The translations under genes were made by a program, and so were the position numbers. The notes under the pieces are model-generated. The model ran no database searches. It was not told where the DNA came from and saw only the letters and a list, made by a program, of their open reading frames with translations. A DNA stretch of 64,000 nucleotides from Phalacrocorax aristotelis (lineage: Eukaryota > Chordata > Aves > Suliformes > Phalacrocoracidae), in assembly GCF_949628215.1 (NCBI RefSeq), contig NC_134310.1:11173401-11237400 (forward strand), given 5' to 3'. Shown piece by piece: positions 48,644-59,802 of this stretch; position 1 is the stretch's first letter, and every line of letters begins with the position of its first letter.

Positions 48644-49800
48644 ATAAGCAGATACATTTTTGGTTCCAAAGGCATCAAGGGATAAACTCCCTAGAGTACA
48701 AGTACCACTCCATTGAGGGGGTAAAGCTTTATAAGCATTGGAGCCACATAACCAGTAATGCCCAGAAAGAAGGAGAGTGGGAATTAGAGGTTTTGTTTGG
48801 TTTTGATTAGCGAGTGCAAGGGCTCTATCAGTTGCATGGTATGGGTTGCTAGAGTTGGTGGATTTGGAGTTCCATGAGTACAGGCGTTTACCAGCCTCAC
48901 ATTCTCCATAAATGATGCATGGGTATTTTTTGTTTGTTAGTAGGCTGACTCCTCAATGGGCTTCTATTTTTATTGTGATGTTGTCAATGTCTAGATCCCA
49001 ATAATCTAGACACTGGGTGTTATTAGATTGCATACTTTTTTTTTCCATATGCCTTATAGGTGCCCTTATGTTGACCTGTATGGATTTGATTAAAATAATA
49101 TTGTCCTACTGAACAATTATAGTATATGGTTATATTACAATTTGTTTTCCTATAAATTTAGATCCACAGTTTGAATTATAGATTTTATGGACACATAGTT
49201 TAGCTATGGATGGTTGATGAATAGGGATGGCTTGTGTTTGATAGTTAGGAACCAGAGGTCAGCCTTGAATGTCAGTGCTTTTACCCTGTAACCATTGTGT
49301 CAAGGGAGAGGGCCCTCCAATTATAATTACCTTTGGTCTGCTGGGGTCCATGAACACAGTACCAGCAATTGGACTTTTGCCAGAAGTGGCAGCAGACTTC
49401 ACTCATTGGACAGCTGTATTGTTTTCCCAGCTATTAATTTGCATTATTTTGAGTACGAGGAGAAAAAACAATATTATTTCTATAATGGTTAAAATTTGGG
49501 GTGCCAACAAAAGATTATCAATGAATAAAACACTAAGTACTATGAATACAATAATGCCTTGAGGGGCTTCTAAGTCCCAATAGTTTTCTATTATCACCCA
49601 TGGTTAGTATCATTTGATCCCTAAGGTTCTATTATATAATAATTCTTATAGGTTAGTATATGACCAGTAATATAAACCCAAATGCAAAATCCCAGAGCAA
49701 GCAAAGCTACGATTTCCAGAAATATTCAACAGGTTCAGATGATAACAACAGGTTCATCAAAGTCTACTTGCAGAGTTGTAGATTGTAATTTTGTTGACGT
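48644..49800 (-). pseudogene. env: ERV-G env, surface subunit remnant
   Basis: On the minus strand, many stops. The best motif is WLCGSNAYKALPPQWSGTCT followed by LGSL near 48690-48770, the conserved W-C-G ... LPxxWxGxC block just upstream of the surface/transmembrane cleavage site in many class I Env proteins. The upstream part shows scattered Cys residues only. The Env start is not identifiable. The reading of this frame runs into the LTR at 48643. Confidence 0.65.
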
Positions 49801-49859
49801 TTGATCAAAGAAAGTTCATACAGGTCATTGAGCTCTGCTGTGACAGCTGATACACAGTG

Positions 49860-50722
49860 CATTGTGTCTGAAGGTGGCATGACCCTTTTATACTGGGAAG
49901 CGTGGATCTAGTTGAGCAGTCCCTTGCACTTTACCACAGTATTAGTAATTAACAGTACCTGATAAGTTTTCTTCCAGCGCGGTTGAAGTGTGTGTTTTTG
50001 CTGGTATACCTTAATGTAGACCCAGTCTCCTGGTTTCAAAGAAGTGACGCACACCAGTAGCAGGTTCAAGTGAGGCTTCTTCCAGCTGTGGGTGGAAAGT
50101 CCTTACATGCTTCATTAATGCCTGACAATATTTTAGAAGAGTGTCATCTGTCAATTGTAAGTTTGCCTGCATGGGAGTTCAGTCACATGGGCCTGCCATT
50201 CAAAATCTCATGAGGTGACAGCCCATGTTTTCTATTCACAGTGCTTATATACATCAGTGGGAAAGGTAATGCATCCTGCCATTTCAGGCGAGTCTCTGTA
50301 CAAATCTCTGCTAATTTGATTTCCAAATTGGAATTTTTGCATTTTACAGCCCCACTAAATTGGGGGTGATAGGCACAATGGAACTTTTGTTCAGTTTATA
50401 GGGCTGCACAAATTTTCTGCATTACTTGCCCGGTAAAATTGCTATCTAGTGTTACGGGAATACCAAACCAAGGAATTAGTACTTTCAGCAACTGCTTTTT
50501 GCAACGGTTGTTGCATCTGTATGTTTATCCATCCTGAGAACATATCTAAAATGACATACTCAAAATTACAGCATTCAGGCATTTGAATAAAGTCAATTTG
50601 CAAATTTACGACCGGTCCCCACGGTTTAGAGTATGCAGCTACACTTGTTTTTTCCTGCTGTCCTATATAATTTTGCTGAAAAGGTATCCTTGTTTTCCCA
50701 AAAAGCAGGTTCGTTCACCTGG
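49860..50722 (-). pseudogene. pol: ERV-G integrase, core and C-terminal domain
   Basis: Minus-strand pieces: linker before PWGPVV, catalytic Asp in LQIDFIQMPEC, second Asp in VTLDSNFTGQV, AYHPQFSGAVKCKN where the catalytic Glu (usual GxVE) is replaced by Lys, then the C-terminal SH3-like domain (LKPGDWVYIKVYQQKHTLQP with the following RWKKTYQVLL). This is class I (gamma-type). Stops and frame changes throughout. The zinc-finger side is cut off by the LTR at 50723. Confidence 0.8.
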
Positions 50723-51325
50723 TGTGCAAAATGCCAAAATGCACACAGAGCAGAGGTATTTTATTCATTTCATATTTGCGCAAAGATGGGTGCTAGGTGG
50801 TAACTCCACAAAGCTAGCACACCACACCAAGAAACTACAAGGTATTTATCCAGTTAAATGCATCAGTAACAGCTAATATTCATGCCCCCAGATAATCATT
50901 GGTTAGTTTCTTTCTCACTTCATCTTAAAGGTACACTCCCTTTAAATTTGCCACACATGCTCAGAGAGTAAGGGGCTTATCGGAGTAGGGGGTGTTCTGG
51001 CCTATGGGCCGGATTTTTAATATTATAATGGGGATAGTTCACCTAAAGGAGACTTAGTTTTAGTTCTTATCAACATGCATAAACATCCCAATTAGTTGTC
51101 CTCCTTGACTTCATACTTTATCACCCGGCTTTCAGCATCTTCTGAAGCAGGATGTTCCCTTTTATCAGTCTCTCAGTTCTTCTTCAAGGATACAGTCATA
51201 AAACAAACGCTCCCCTATCTCTCAGTTCCCTCCTCTGTCCACCCAATTTTGTTTTGCAAAGCTCACGGAGTCCATTGTTATTACTTAGTGGAAAATTTCA
51301 TTTTCCACGGGATATCATCCTAACA
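50723..51325 (-). repeat. LTR adjoining ERV-G integrase
   Basis: Minus strand TGTTAGGATGATATCCC to CATTTTGCACA, with a TATA-like ATAAATACC at about 50847 and AATAAA at about 50764. No target duplication or primer site is visible at its ends. It may be a solo LTR or the far LTR of a deleted provirus. Confidence 0.5.
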
Positions 51326-51464
51326 ATATGAAGACTGAGAATTTGAACAAAACATTGCAAGCAATATTCAATAATTTACATCCTTAATTTCTGACAAATG
51401 AAAGCCCTTTCTTGGGCTTTCAAGCTATAGAATTATTTTATTAAATAAAATGTGTACAAATTAT

Positions 51465-52180
51465 TGTGACAGATGCACCCACTCTGAGTGAGTGAACAGT
51501 ACTTTAGTTCAGGCATCACCAACAAGTAGGTCTGACTGAAAACAGCCTTGCTGTGCAAACTGTGAGAACTGTGCTAGGACATGTCTTATCAGGAGCTAAC
51601 AGTACCAGCACGGGCTGGGACTGGACAAAACTAAAACTGCTGCAGCTGCACTCCTGCATATACACCAAAGGGTGTGTGTGTGTGTTTGACTGTGAGTCAA
51701 TCACTTTACACTATAAAAAACTGTAGCCCCTCCGAGCCCATTGAGCTCTCCTATATGGCAGCAGGCTGCATGGCGGTGATCTCCACCTTGAGCAGGGACG
51801 TCTCTGAAGGAGTAACCTTGAGGTTGAGAGACCCCTTACCTGGCACCTGATATCTATAAACAAGGTAAGTGACATTTTACATTAGGCCTAAAGGTATATT
51901 GTATGCTAGCAACACTTATATATATATCCAGCTAGCGCTTCATTATTAGAAGCGTAGTAAGTAGTAGAGCGTTTGAACTCTGTCTAAATCATTGTCTAAA
52001 TTATCATTTACATCATCATTTAAATAACTGACAAATCATTGTTAAATCACTGTTTAACTAGCATTCAAATATTGCTTAATCACCATTTGATTGCCATTTG
52101 ATTTTCATTCAGTCATTGGTTAATTACCATTTGATCATCATTCGATCACTAATAAAGCCCTTTTAGTTAACCCCATAGCA
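51465..52180 (+). repeat. 5' LTR/leader of the class I ERV (copy 2), with internal donor motif
   Basis: TATAAAAA at 51712, donor motif AAGGTAAGT (GTAAGT 51865-51870), AATAAA at 52151-52156. Between donor and poly(A), 51970-52150 is a run of degenerate ATCATT(T/G)..AAAT units. The gag ATG at 52181 follows the poly(A) signal by 24 nt, with no primer binding site visible. Contains a (TG)n run at 51672-51685. Left end approximate. Confidence 0.55.
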
Positions 52181-53432
52181 ATGACTTCTCTTAATAATTC
52201 ACCTGGGACAAAAATTGGCACACTTGGCAGAATGGTGGATTCAATCACTGGCTACTTACGGAGGCACGGAGTTAACCCTTCACCGAAATTTTCAGGTGAT
52301 TGGGCGTGCGAAAAGCGGGATAATTGGAATAAGATAAAAGAACAGTTAAACCTTGTAAGAGGGAAACTGAAAGATGGTAAAGAGAAGGGAATAATATGCA
52401 AAATGTTGGGAACATGTTTGGGAGCTGCATATCAGTATAAGAACTGTAAAGAACAGGAAATGAGAGTGTTGCAAGATGAGGTTGAACAAAGAAAATGACA
52501 AGAAATGCTGTTACTCTGCGAATAGACCGATTGCTAAAACAACAGGGGGAGGCAAAAGAAAAACACAGGAATTTAGAGGATAAACTAGAACTCATGAGAA
52601 TTCGGGCCCCCAACCCCCCAGATCCTGCAAAAATTCATAAGCTAATCGTTTCCCTGGAAGATTGGGACGGAGATATTTGGGAGGACCCTGATCAAGAACT
52701 TGGTGATGAGAGTGAATTAGATGAATCAGAACTTAAGGTAGCCCCCATTATTAAAACTGAGACATCTGCTGGACCTCAAGGGGGCAACCAGAGAGACACC
52801 ATAAAGACCATTCCATGGGACCCCCTTCAACTGGCCCATCTGCACAAACAATATGGGCGGAAGCCTGGCGAAAGCAAGAGTGAATATCTGTGGCGTGTCT
52901 CCTTAACTGGAGGTGATTGCATTATGTTAGATCAAAGCAAAGCCAATGGCTTTTGGGGACCAGGAGTGTTCCTGAATGACGGACCATCCCCTAACACTGA
53001 ACCACACTCTATTACGTGGCGGAATAGAGTAATAGAGTAGCATATTGGGCAGGCGGCATAGACCCTCGGGATAGAGAGGAGCCCAGCGCTATAGCAACAA
53101 GATCGTTAAGTGAACATCCTACTGCTGTCACAAAATCAGCCTGCCTTCAGGCTATGAATGGCAGGGGTGCATATGGTAACTGCCCTATCTCTGCCCCTGT
53201 AGACCCCCAAGCCATGAGACCACTGATAAGGGGAGCCCCTGCTGTTTTAAAATCCTACCTCATTGCAAAGAGGGATGAAATAAGACAAAGCATAGAACAT
53301 AACGCTCAGGAGGGTCAGGACAGCCAACCCCGCTTCCGACCCATCCCGACCTGGGCAGATTTGATGCATGGCATTGTAAATCATAGTCAAGAAACGGGGT
53401 GGGACAAACCGACACCAGCAGGGCAATCCTGA
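52181..53432 (+). pseudogene. gag: class I ERV gag, copy 2 (includes the N-terminus)
   Basis: ATG at 52181 begins MTSLNNSPGTKIGTLGRMVD, with a Trp/Lys-rich matrix-like region. A TGA at 52496-52498 interrupts it after 105 codons, and the frame then continues open to the TAG at 53038-53040. It includes an acidic linker (SLEDWDGDIWEDPDQELGDE) and capsid motifs (SEYLWRVSLTGGD). A frameshift near 53020-53040 leads to the last piece, ending at 53432. No glycine at position 2, so no myristoylation signal. From 52771 on it is the near-identical partner of 1-662. Confidence 0.82.
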
Positions 53433-53715
53433 GCTGATGCAGACAGCAGATGGATCTGGCAAGTAAAACAGACTCCCCAGAACCCCGGATATTTTCCCTG
53501 ATCTCATAAAACCCCATGTGAGGTAACGAACCCCCAGAAAAGGCACAATTAACTGTAATAATCAGTAAATGGATTTTGACAATGCTATGCTTTAAAAACA
53601 ACAAAGCAAAAAACCTTTAGAAGAGCTGTTTTTTAGAAACATATATTTAGATCTATTTTAGAGATGTATCTAAGTTTGAGGATCAAGAGTTTGTAATACT
53701 TGGAAATAATTACCT

Positions 53716-54584
53716 TATCCCTGTGAGAGAAAGAACAAGAGCGTGAAAGAGGATGCGTACAAAAGTGAGAGAGAAAAAGAGATAAAAGGATAGGGAGAGA
53801 GACGATTCAAAAGATAGCGAGAAAATAAAGATAAAATAGAGAGAGCTGAGGGGGGGCAGAGGTAGGTAAGGAAAGGTAGAGGGGGTGAGGTAGAGGGGGG
53901 TGAAAGAGAGAAAGAGAGAACAAGTGGGAGAAGACATAAGTAAAGAGGGGGGGAGGGAGAGAGGAACAGAGGGAAGGGGGAGACAGGGAAGGGAGATGGG
54001 GAGGGCGAGAGGGATACAGGGGATGGGGGGAGAAAGAGAGAAAAAGAAGAGAAGAGGGCGAAACAGAGGGGGAAGAGGGGGACGGAGAGAGTGAGAGAGG
54101 TGGAGGAAGAGAGAAGGAGAAAGAGGCAGCAAAAGAGTGGGAGAGAGATAAGGGCAGAGGGAAAAGGGAGAGCAAGGAATAAATAGCAGGGGAGAAAGGT
54201 AGGGAGAGAGTGAAAAAAAGATGAGGGAAAAGGAGAAAGAGAGAGGGGACGAGAATAAAAAAGAGAGCAGGAGAGAGAAAGAGGGAAGGAAAGAGAGATA
54301 GAAAAGGAAAAGAGAAGGAGAGAGGGGGGAGGGAGAGGGGAGGGGGAAGGGAGAGACAGAGGAGAGGGAGAGAGAAGTGGGTAGGCGAGACCAAAAAATT
54401 TGGGGTGGGGGGAGGTGGGGAGGAAACCAAGAAGGTGGAGAGAGAGCTAGGTGGGGTAGCACAGAGAGGGAGGGGGTCTAAGACCAAGACAGAGGGAGAC
54501 TGAGAGTGTGTGATTGTGACCGGGGGGGTGGTGGTGGGGGGGTGGTGTCCAAGTCGGGGGGGGGGGGGGGGAGGGGGAGGGGAG
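53716..54584 (+). repeat. purine-only tract, copy 2
   Basis: Same as 946-1813 apart from one extra G in the G run. Confidence 0.9.
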
Positions 54585-56380
54585 TGGCCTGGTTTCAGCT
54601 GGGATAGAGTTAATTTTCTTCATAGTAGCTAGTATGGGGCTATGTTTTGGATTTGTGCTAAAAACAGTGTTGATAATGTGGAGATGTTTTAGTTGTTGCT
54701 AAGTAGTGCTCACACTAGTCAAGGACTTCTCTAGCTTCCCATGCTCCCATGGGAAGGTGGGACAGGATGCAGCCGGGACAGCTGACCATAGGGATATTCC
54801 GTACCATATGACATCATGCTCAGTATATAAAGCTGGGGGAAGAAGAAGGAAGGGGGGAACGTTTGCAGTGATGGAGTTTGTCTTCCCAAGTAACCATTAC
54901 ATGTGATGGAGCCCTGCTTTCCTGGAGGTTGCTGAACACCTGCCTGCCGATGGGAAGTAATGAATGAATTGCTTGTTTTGCTTTGCTTGCATGCACGGCT
55001 TTTGCTTTACCTAGAAGCATCAGTGGCTGTGCATGAGGTCATGCTGGATCACCTCAAAGCGTGTGGCCATGGATAAGCCCACAACAGAGCAGATACACCC
55101 CTGGAGGTATTGCAGCCATGGGTAAGGCCATGTTGGATCAGGTATATCTCTGAAAGCATTGAGGCCCATAGAGAAGGCCACGCTGGAACGGGTGCACCTC
55201 AAAGCAACTGTGGTGGTGGATAAGTCTATGCCACAGCAGGTGTACCCCTGGAGAGACTGTGGCTCATGTATAAGGCTCCGCTTGGAGCAGGTACAACCCT
55301 AAGGGACTGTAGTCTGTGGATAAGTCCAAGATGGAGCAGGGGCAAGGGGAGGAGTTTACTGCAATGTTAAACCCTATGGACTGGTCCAAAGGGACCAGGG
55401 GTGGAGATTGTAATGGAAACACGTATAAATTGTTGTAACCCATGATTTGAGTTACATGTCATAGGAATTACTACAGCAGGAACCACCTGAACCAATGGAG
55501 GACAAGCCTTACAAGAAGCAGTGCAAGTGCAGCAGCAACCCAACCTGAGCTGGCTTTGGTGCCCAGTAACTCCATGCAACACACAACCTCTCCTGCCCTG
55601 AGTCACCACCATAAGAGATGGAGCCCAAAGTCACAGACTTAATGAACTCAGTGGACATTTTGTGGACATATGTGGACATTTTAAAGGTATTTTACAGGGG
55701 CGGTCCATAGACTAAGGGAATCTGTGTATTTTATTATATCAAAGGATGGGAAGGGGGGTGGTGATTAATGAGGTTGTATTGCATAGCGTGGGACCTGAGC
55801 ATGATGTAAGTGGTATGGAATAAAGGGTGGATACTGTCCTGGTTTCGGCTGGGATAGAGTTAATTTTCTTCGTAGTAGCTATTAAGTTGATAATGCAGAG
55901 ATGTTTTAGTTGTTGCTAAGTAGTGTTTACACTAGTCAAGGACTTTTCCAGCTTCCCATGCTCTGCTGGGGGCACAAGAAGCTGGGAGGGGACACAGCCA
56001 GGACAGCTGACCCCAACTGACCAATGGGATATTCCATATCATATGACATCATGCTCAGTATATAAAGCTCAGGGGAGAAGAAGGAAGGGGGGGACATTCA
56101 GAGTGATGGCGTTTGTCTTCCCAAGTAACCGTTACGCTTCATGGAGCCCTGCTTTCCTGGAGATGGCTGAACACCTGCCTGCGGATGGGAAGTAGTGAAT
56201 GAATTCCTTGTTTTGCTTTGCTTCCGCGCACAGCTTTTGCTTTACCTATTAAACTGTCTTTATCTCAACACATGAGTTTTCTCACTTTTACTCTTCTGAT
56301 TCTCTCCCCCATCCCACTGGAGGGGGAGTGAATGAGCAGCTCTGTGGTGCTTAGTTGCTGGCTGAGGCTAAACCACAACA
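54585..56380 (+). mobile_element. non-autonomous ERVL-like LTR element, duplicated copy
   Basis: 5' LTR fragment 54585-55013, repeats 55014-55361, tail, 3' LTR 55835-56380. Identical in plan to 1814-3600; has a 9-10 bp stretch (around 55801) that copy 1 lacks. Confidence 0.88.
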
Positions 56381-57022
56381 GGCATGCAGCAAGAGACGGG
56401 CCCCTAGAGTGAGATGGAGACCAGCATGATGAAAGAGAGACACACAACTAGTGAGAGAGAGACAAGAAGAGAGACACCAGACAAGCGCCAAGAGAAATAA
56501 AATGAGACAAACGCAAGGCAGACACATAACGAGAGATGAGAGATGAGGTGCAAGAGACAGACACGAGAGACGCTATGAGAGAGAGAGGGCAAGAGACACA
56601 AGACAGACATCACAAGTGAGCAACAGGAGGGAGAGAGATGAGAGACAGACGCACAGCTAGAGAGAGACACAGGAGCCAACAGGACAGGCCCAATGAGAGA
56701 ACGAGGCGAGAGAGACGAGACAGACGAATCAAGAGCCAGAAAGATGAGACTGAAAGAACATGAGACAGACACAGACACACAATGAGACAGACACGAGAGA
56801 CACAATGAGAGACAGACACAGACACCAGAAGACAGAGAGACAGACACAGGAGAGAGGCAGAAAGGCACGAGGGATGGGCACAGACACACAACTAGAGAGA
56901 GAGAGACAGAATGAGAGATGTGCAAGAGACAAGAGACAGCCAGAACTAGAGAGAGAGAAAGAAGAGACAGACAGCCAATGAGAGACAGACTGCCAAACAC
57001 ACGTACACACTGAGAGAGACAG
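56381..57022 (+). repeat. CAGA/GAGA tract, copy 2
   Basis: Partner of 3601-4261, 19 bp shorter. Confidence 0.9.
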
Positions 57023-57148
57023 CTAGTAAAATCGGTCCTTAACTTGCCTTTGATTAGCTGATTAAATTAAAGAGGTCTATGGGAAAGGAATCCCTCAGGC
57101 TTTTATCATCCCATCTTCCCATTTAAAGGGCTCTCCATTTGTTTCTGC

Positions 57149-57633
57149 TGTCACGGTTTAGCCGGCAGCTCAGCCCCACAGAGTCGCTCGCTCACTCCCC
57201 CACCGATAGATGGGGGAGAGAATCAGAAGGGTAACGCTCGTGGGTTGAGATAAGAACAGTTTAATAATTAAAATTAAAAGAAACAACAACAGAAATGCAA
57301 TGCAAAGGAGAACAATGACAGGTGTGAAACCCGGGGGGAGGGGGGGAAGGGAATGAACCGCTGAAACAAACCGCACGCGACGCAGCCGCTCACCACCCGC
57401 CAACCCGACACCACAACTCCTCCAAGCCGCAAACTGTCCCCCCCTTAATATACTGGTCATGGTGTCACATGGTATGGAGTGAACATCCCATTGGCCAGTC
57501 GGGGTCAGGCGCCCCCGCCATGGCCCTGCCCCTCCCAGCCTCCCGCCAACATGGCAGAGCGCAGAAAGCTGGAAAGGTAGCCGACCCCCCCACGGTGAGG
57601 AGAATTAACCCCTTCTCAGCCAAAACCAGCACA
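57149..57633 (-). repeat. 3' LTR of ERV-A copy 2, family L2
   Basis: 485 bp; retains the AATTAAAATTAAAAG form that copy 1 (4388-4864) has shortened. Confidence 0.92.
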
Positions 57634-58053
57634 TTCTCCACCCCTTATTCCATACCATTTACACCATGCCCAGGTCCCATACCATCCGATACAACCTTAC
57701 CAACCACCACCCCTCCCCTTCCCATCCTTTAACATAACACACAGACATCATTCCCTTAGTCTATGGACCTTCCCTGTAAAATGTCCGTTAAAATGTCCAT
57801 TGAGTTCACCCAGTTCATGACTCTGGGCTGCATCTGTCGTATCAGTCTTTCAGGGCAGGACAGATGGTGTGTGTGGCATTGGGTTGCTGCATAACAAGTC
57901 AATCATCGTTCCATCACTGCTGTACTTTGCTTGTTTCACAGTTTATTTTCTATGGGTTGGGAGGCTTGTACTCTGATATCATTGATAAAACACAGAGTTG
58001 ACACAAAATATTATATAGCAGTACACATTGTGCCATTCAGTTCATTGACTGTT

Positions 58054-59351
58054 TTCACCCAAAATCAAGTCCCCTTGAGGCACACATCGGATCTCTCCAT
58101 CCTCCCGCATCACCCACCAAGTGCACCCAGGTCCTTGAGCAAAAGCAATCCCACGAATGGGTTTGTTTTTGCCTGAGGCAGGAAGAGCCCAGACTGTTTT
58201 CCCCAGCATACTTTTTGTGTGCACTACAGGGACTCTATCCCCTTCCACAGTATGTAGGATTTCTGACTGGGCAGGGCCAGCTCGATTGGCAGATCCCCTC
58301 GTGTTGACTAACCACGTGGCTTTTGCTAAATGTGTATCCCAGTGCTTGAATGTTCCACCCCCCCATTGCTCTCAGTGTAGTCTTTAACAGTCCATTGTAC
58401 CGTTCAATTTTCCCCAGAGGCTGGTGTGTGACAGGGGATGTGATACACCCACTCAATACTGTGCTCTTTGGCCCAGGTGTCGATGAGGTTGTTTCGGAAA
58501 TGAGTCCCGTTGTCTGACTCAGTTCTTTCTGGGATGCCATGTCGCCACAGGACTTGTTTTTCGAGACCCATGATAGTGTTCCGGGCAGTGGCATGGGGGA
58601 CGGGATATGTTTCCAGCCAGCCGGTCATTGTTTCTACCATTGTAAGCACATGGTGCTTGCCTTGACGGGTTTGTGGGAGTGTGATATAGTCAATTTGCCA
58701 GGCCTCCCCATATTTATATTTCAGCCATCGTCCCCCATACCACAGAGGCTTTACCCGCTTCGCTTGCTTGATTGCAGCGCATGTGTCACATTCATGGATG
58801 GCCTGCACAATAGCGACCATGGTCAAGTCCACCCCTCGATCACAAGCCCATCTGTATGTTGCATCTCTCCCTTGATGGCCTGAGGTGTCATGGGCCCTCC
58901 GAGCTAGAAATAGTTCACCCTTATGCTGCTAGTCCAGATCCACCTCAGCCACTTCAATCTTGGCAGCCTGATCCACCTGCTGGTTGTTCGGATGTTCTTC
59001 AGTGGCCCGACTCTTATGGATGTGAGCATCCACATTACATGCCTTTACAACCAGGTTCTCTACCCGGGCAGCAATATCTTGCCACAGTGTGACAGCCCGG
59101 ATGGGTTTGCCTCTACACTGACAGTTGCTTTGCTTCCACTGCTGTAACCAGCCCCACAGGGCATTTGCCACCATCCAGGAGTCAGTATAGAGATAGAGCA
59201 CTGGCCACTTTTCCCGTTCAGCAATGTCTAAGGACAACTGGATGGCCTTTACCTCTGCAGACTGGCTCGATTCACCTTCTCCTTCAGCAGTTTCTGCTAC
59301 TTGTCGTGTAGGACTCCATACAGCAGCCTTCCATCTCCGGTGCTTTCCCAC
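58054..59351 (-). pseudogene. pol: ERV-A copy 2 pol, RNase H and integrase part
   Basis: Minus strand. RNase H C-part with PVLYLYTDSWMVANALWG (58929-59351); integrase with CDTCAAIK, QIDYI, SDNGTHF and the catalytic Glu region TPASGEN (58404-58832); C-terminal part to about 58054. The zinc-binding segment lies between two frames. The RNase H start is missing because of the junction at 59354. The codon that is a stop in copy 1 after NGTHF is Arg here. Confidence 0.85.
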
Positions 59352-59355
59352 AAGC

Positions 59356-59802
59356 GTTAATTCTCCTCACCGTTGGGGGTCGGCTACCTTTCCAGCTTCA
59401 TGCGCTCTGCCATGTTGGTGGGAGGCTGGGAGGGGCAGGGCCACGGCAGGGGCACCTGACCCCGACTGGCCAATGGGATGTTCACTCCATACCATGTGAC
59501 ACCATGACCAGTATATTAAGGGGGGACAGTTTGGGGCTTGGAGGAGTCGTGGTGTTGGGTCGGCAGGTGGTGAGCAGCTGTGTCACGTGTGGATTGTTTC
59601 AGTGGTTCATTCCCTTCCCCCTTCCGGGTTTAGCGCCTCTCGTTGTTCTCCTTTGCATTGCATTTCTGTTGTTGTTTCTTTTAATTATTAAACTGTTCTT
59701 ATCTCAACCCACGAACTTTACCCTTCTGATTCTCTCCCCTTCTACTGGTAGGGGAGTGAGCGCGTGACTGTGTGGGACTGAGTTGCCGGCTAAATCACGA
59801 CA
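59356..59802 (+). repeat. L2 LTR in inverted orientation, fused to ERV-A copy 2
   Basis: Sense orientation plus: GTTAATTCTCCTCACCG to AAATCACGACA. It lacks the first ~24 bp of the LTR and begins exactly where the pol similarity ends. TATA-like CAGTATATTAAG near 59511. Faces away from ERV-A copy 2. Confidence 0.9.

Larger units (their letters stand above)
52771..59354 (+). repeat. duplicated segment, copy 2 (copy 1 is 1-6553)
   Basis: Direct repeat of at least 6.55 kb spaced about 52.77 kb apart. It includes gag, both purine tracts, the non-autonomous element and the left part of ERV-A. Copy 1 starts at the window edge, so the true left end is unknown. The right end of the similarity is sharp, after CCCACAAG at 6553/59354. 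Confidence 0.95.
57149..59354 (-). mobile_element. ERV-A copy 2, 3' part only
   Basis: 3' LTR 57149-57633, tail, integrase and RNase H up to 59354, where it is cut and joined to an oppositely oriented L2 LTR. RT, protease, gag and 5' LTR are absent. Its internal sequence differs from ERV-A copy 1 by roughly 4-5% over the tail region I compared, far more than the left flank does. Confidence 0.9.
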
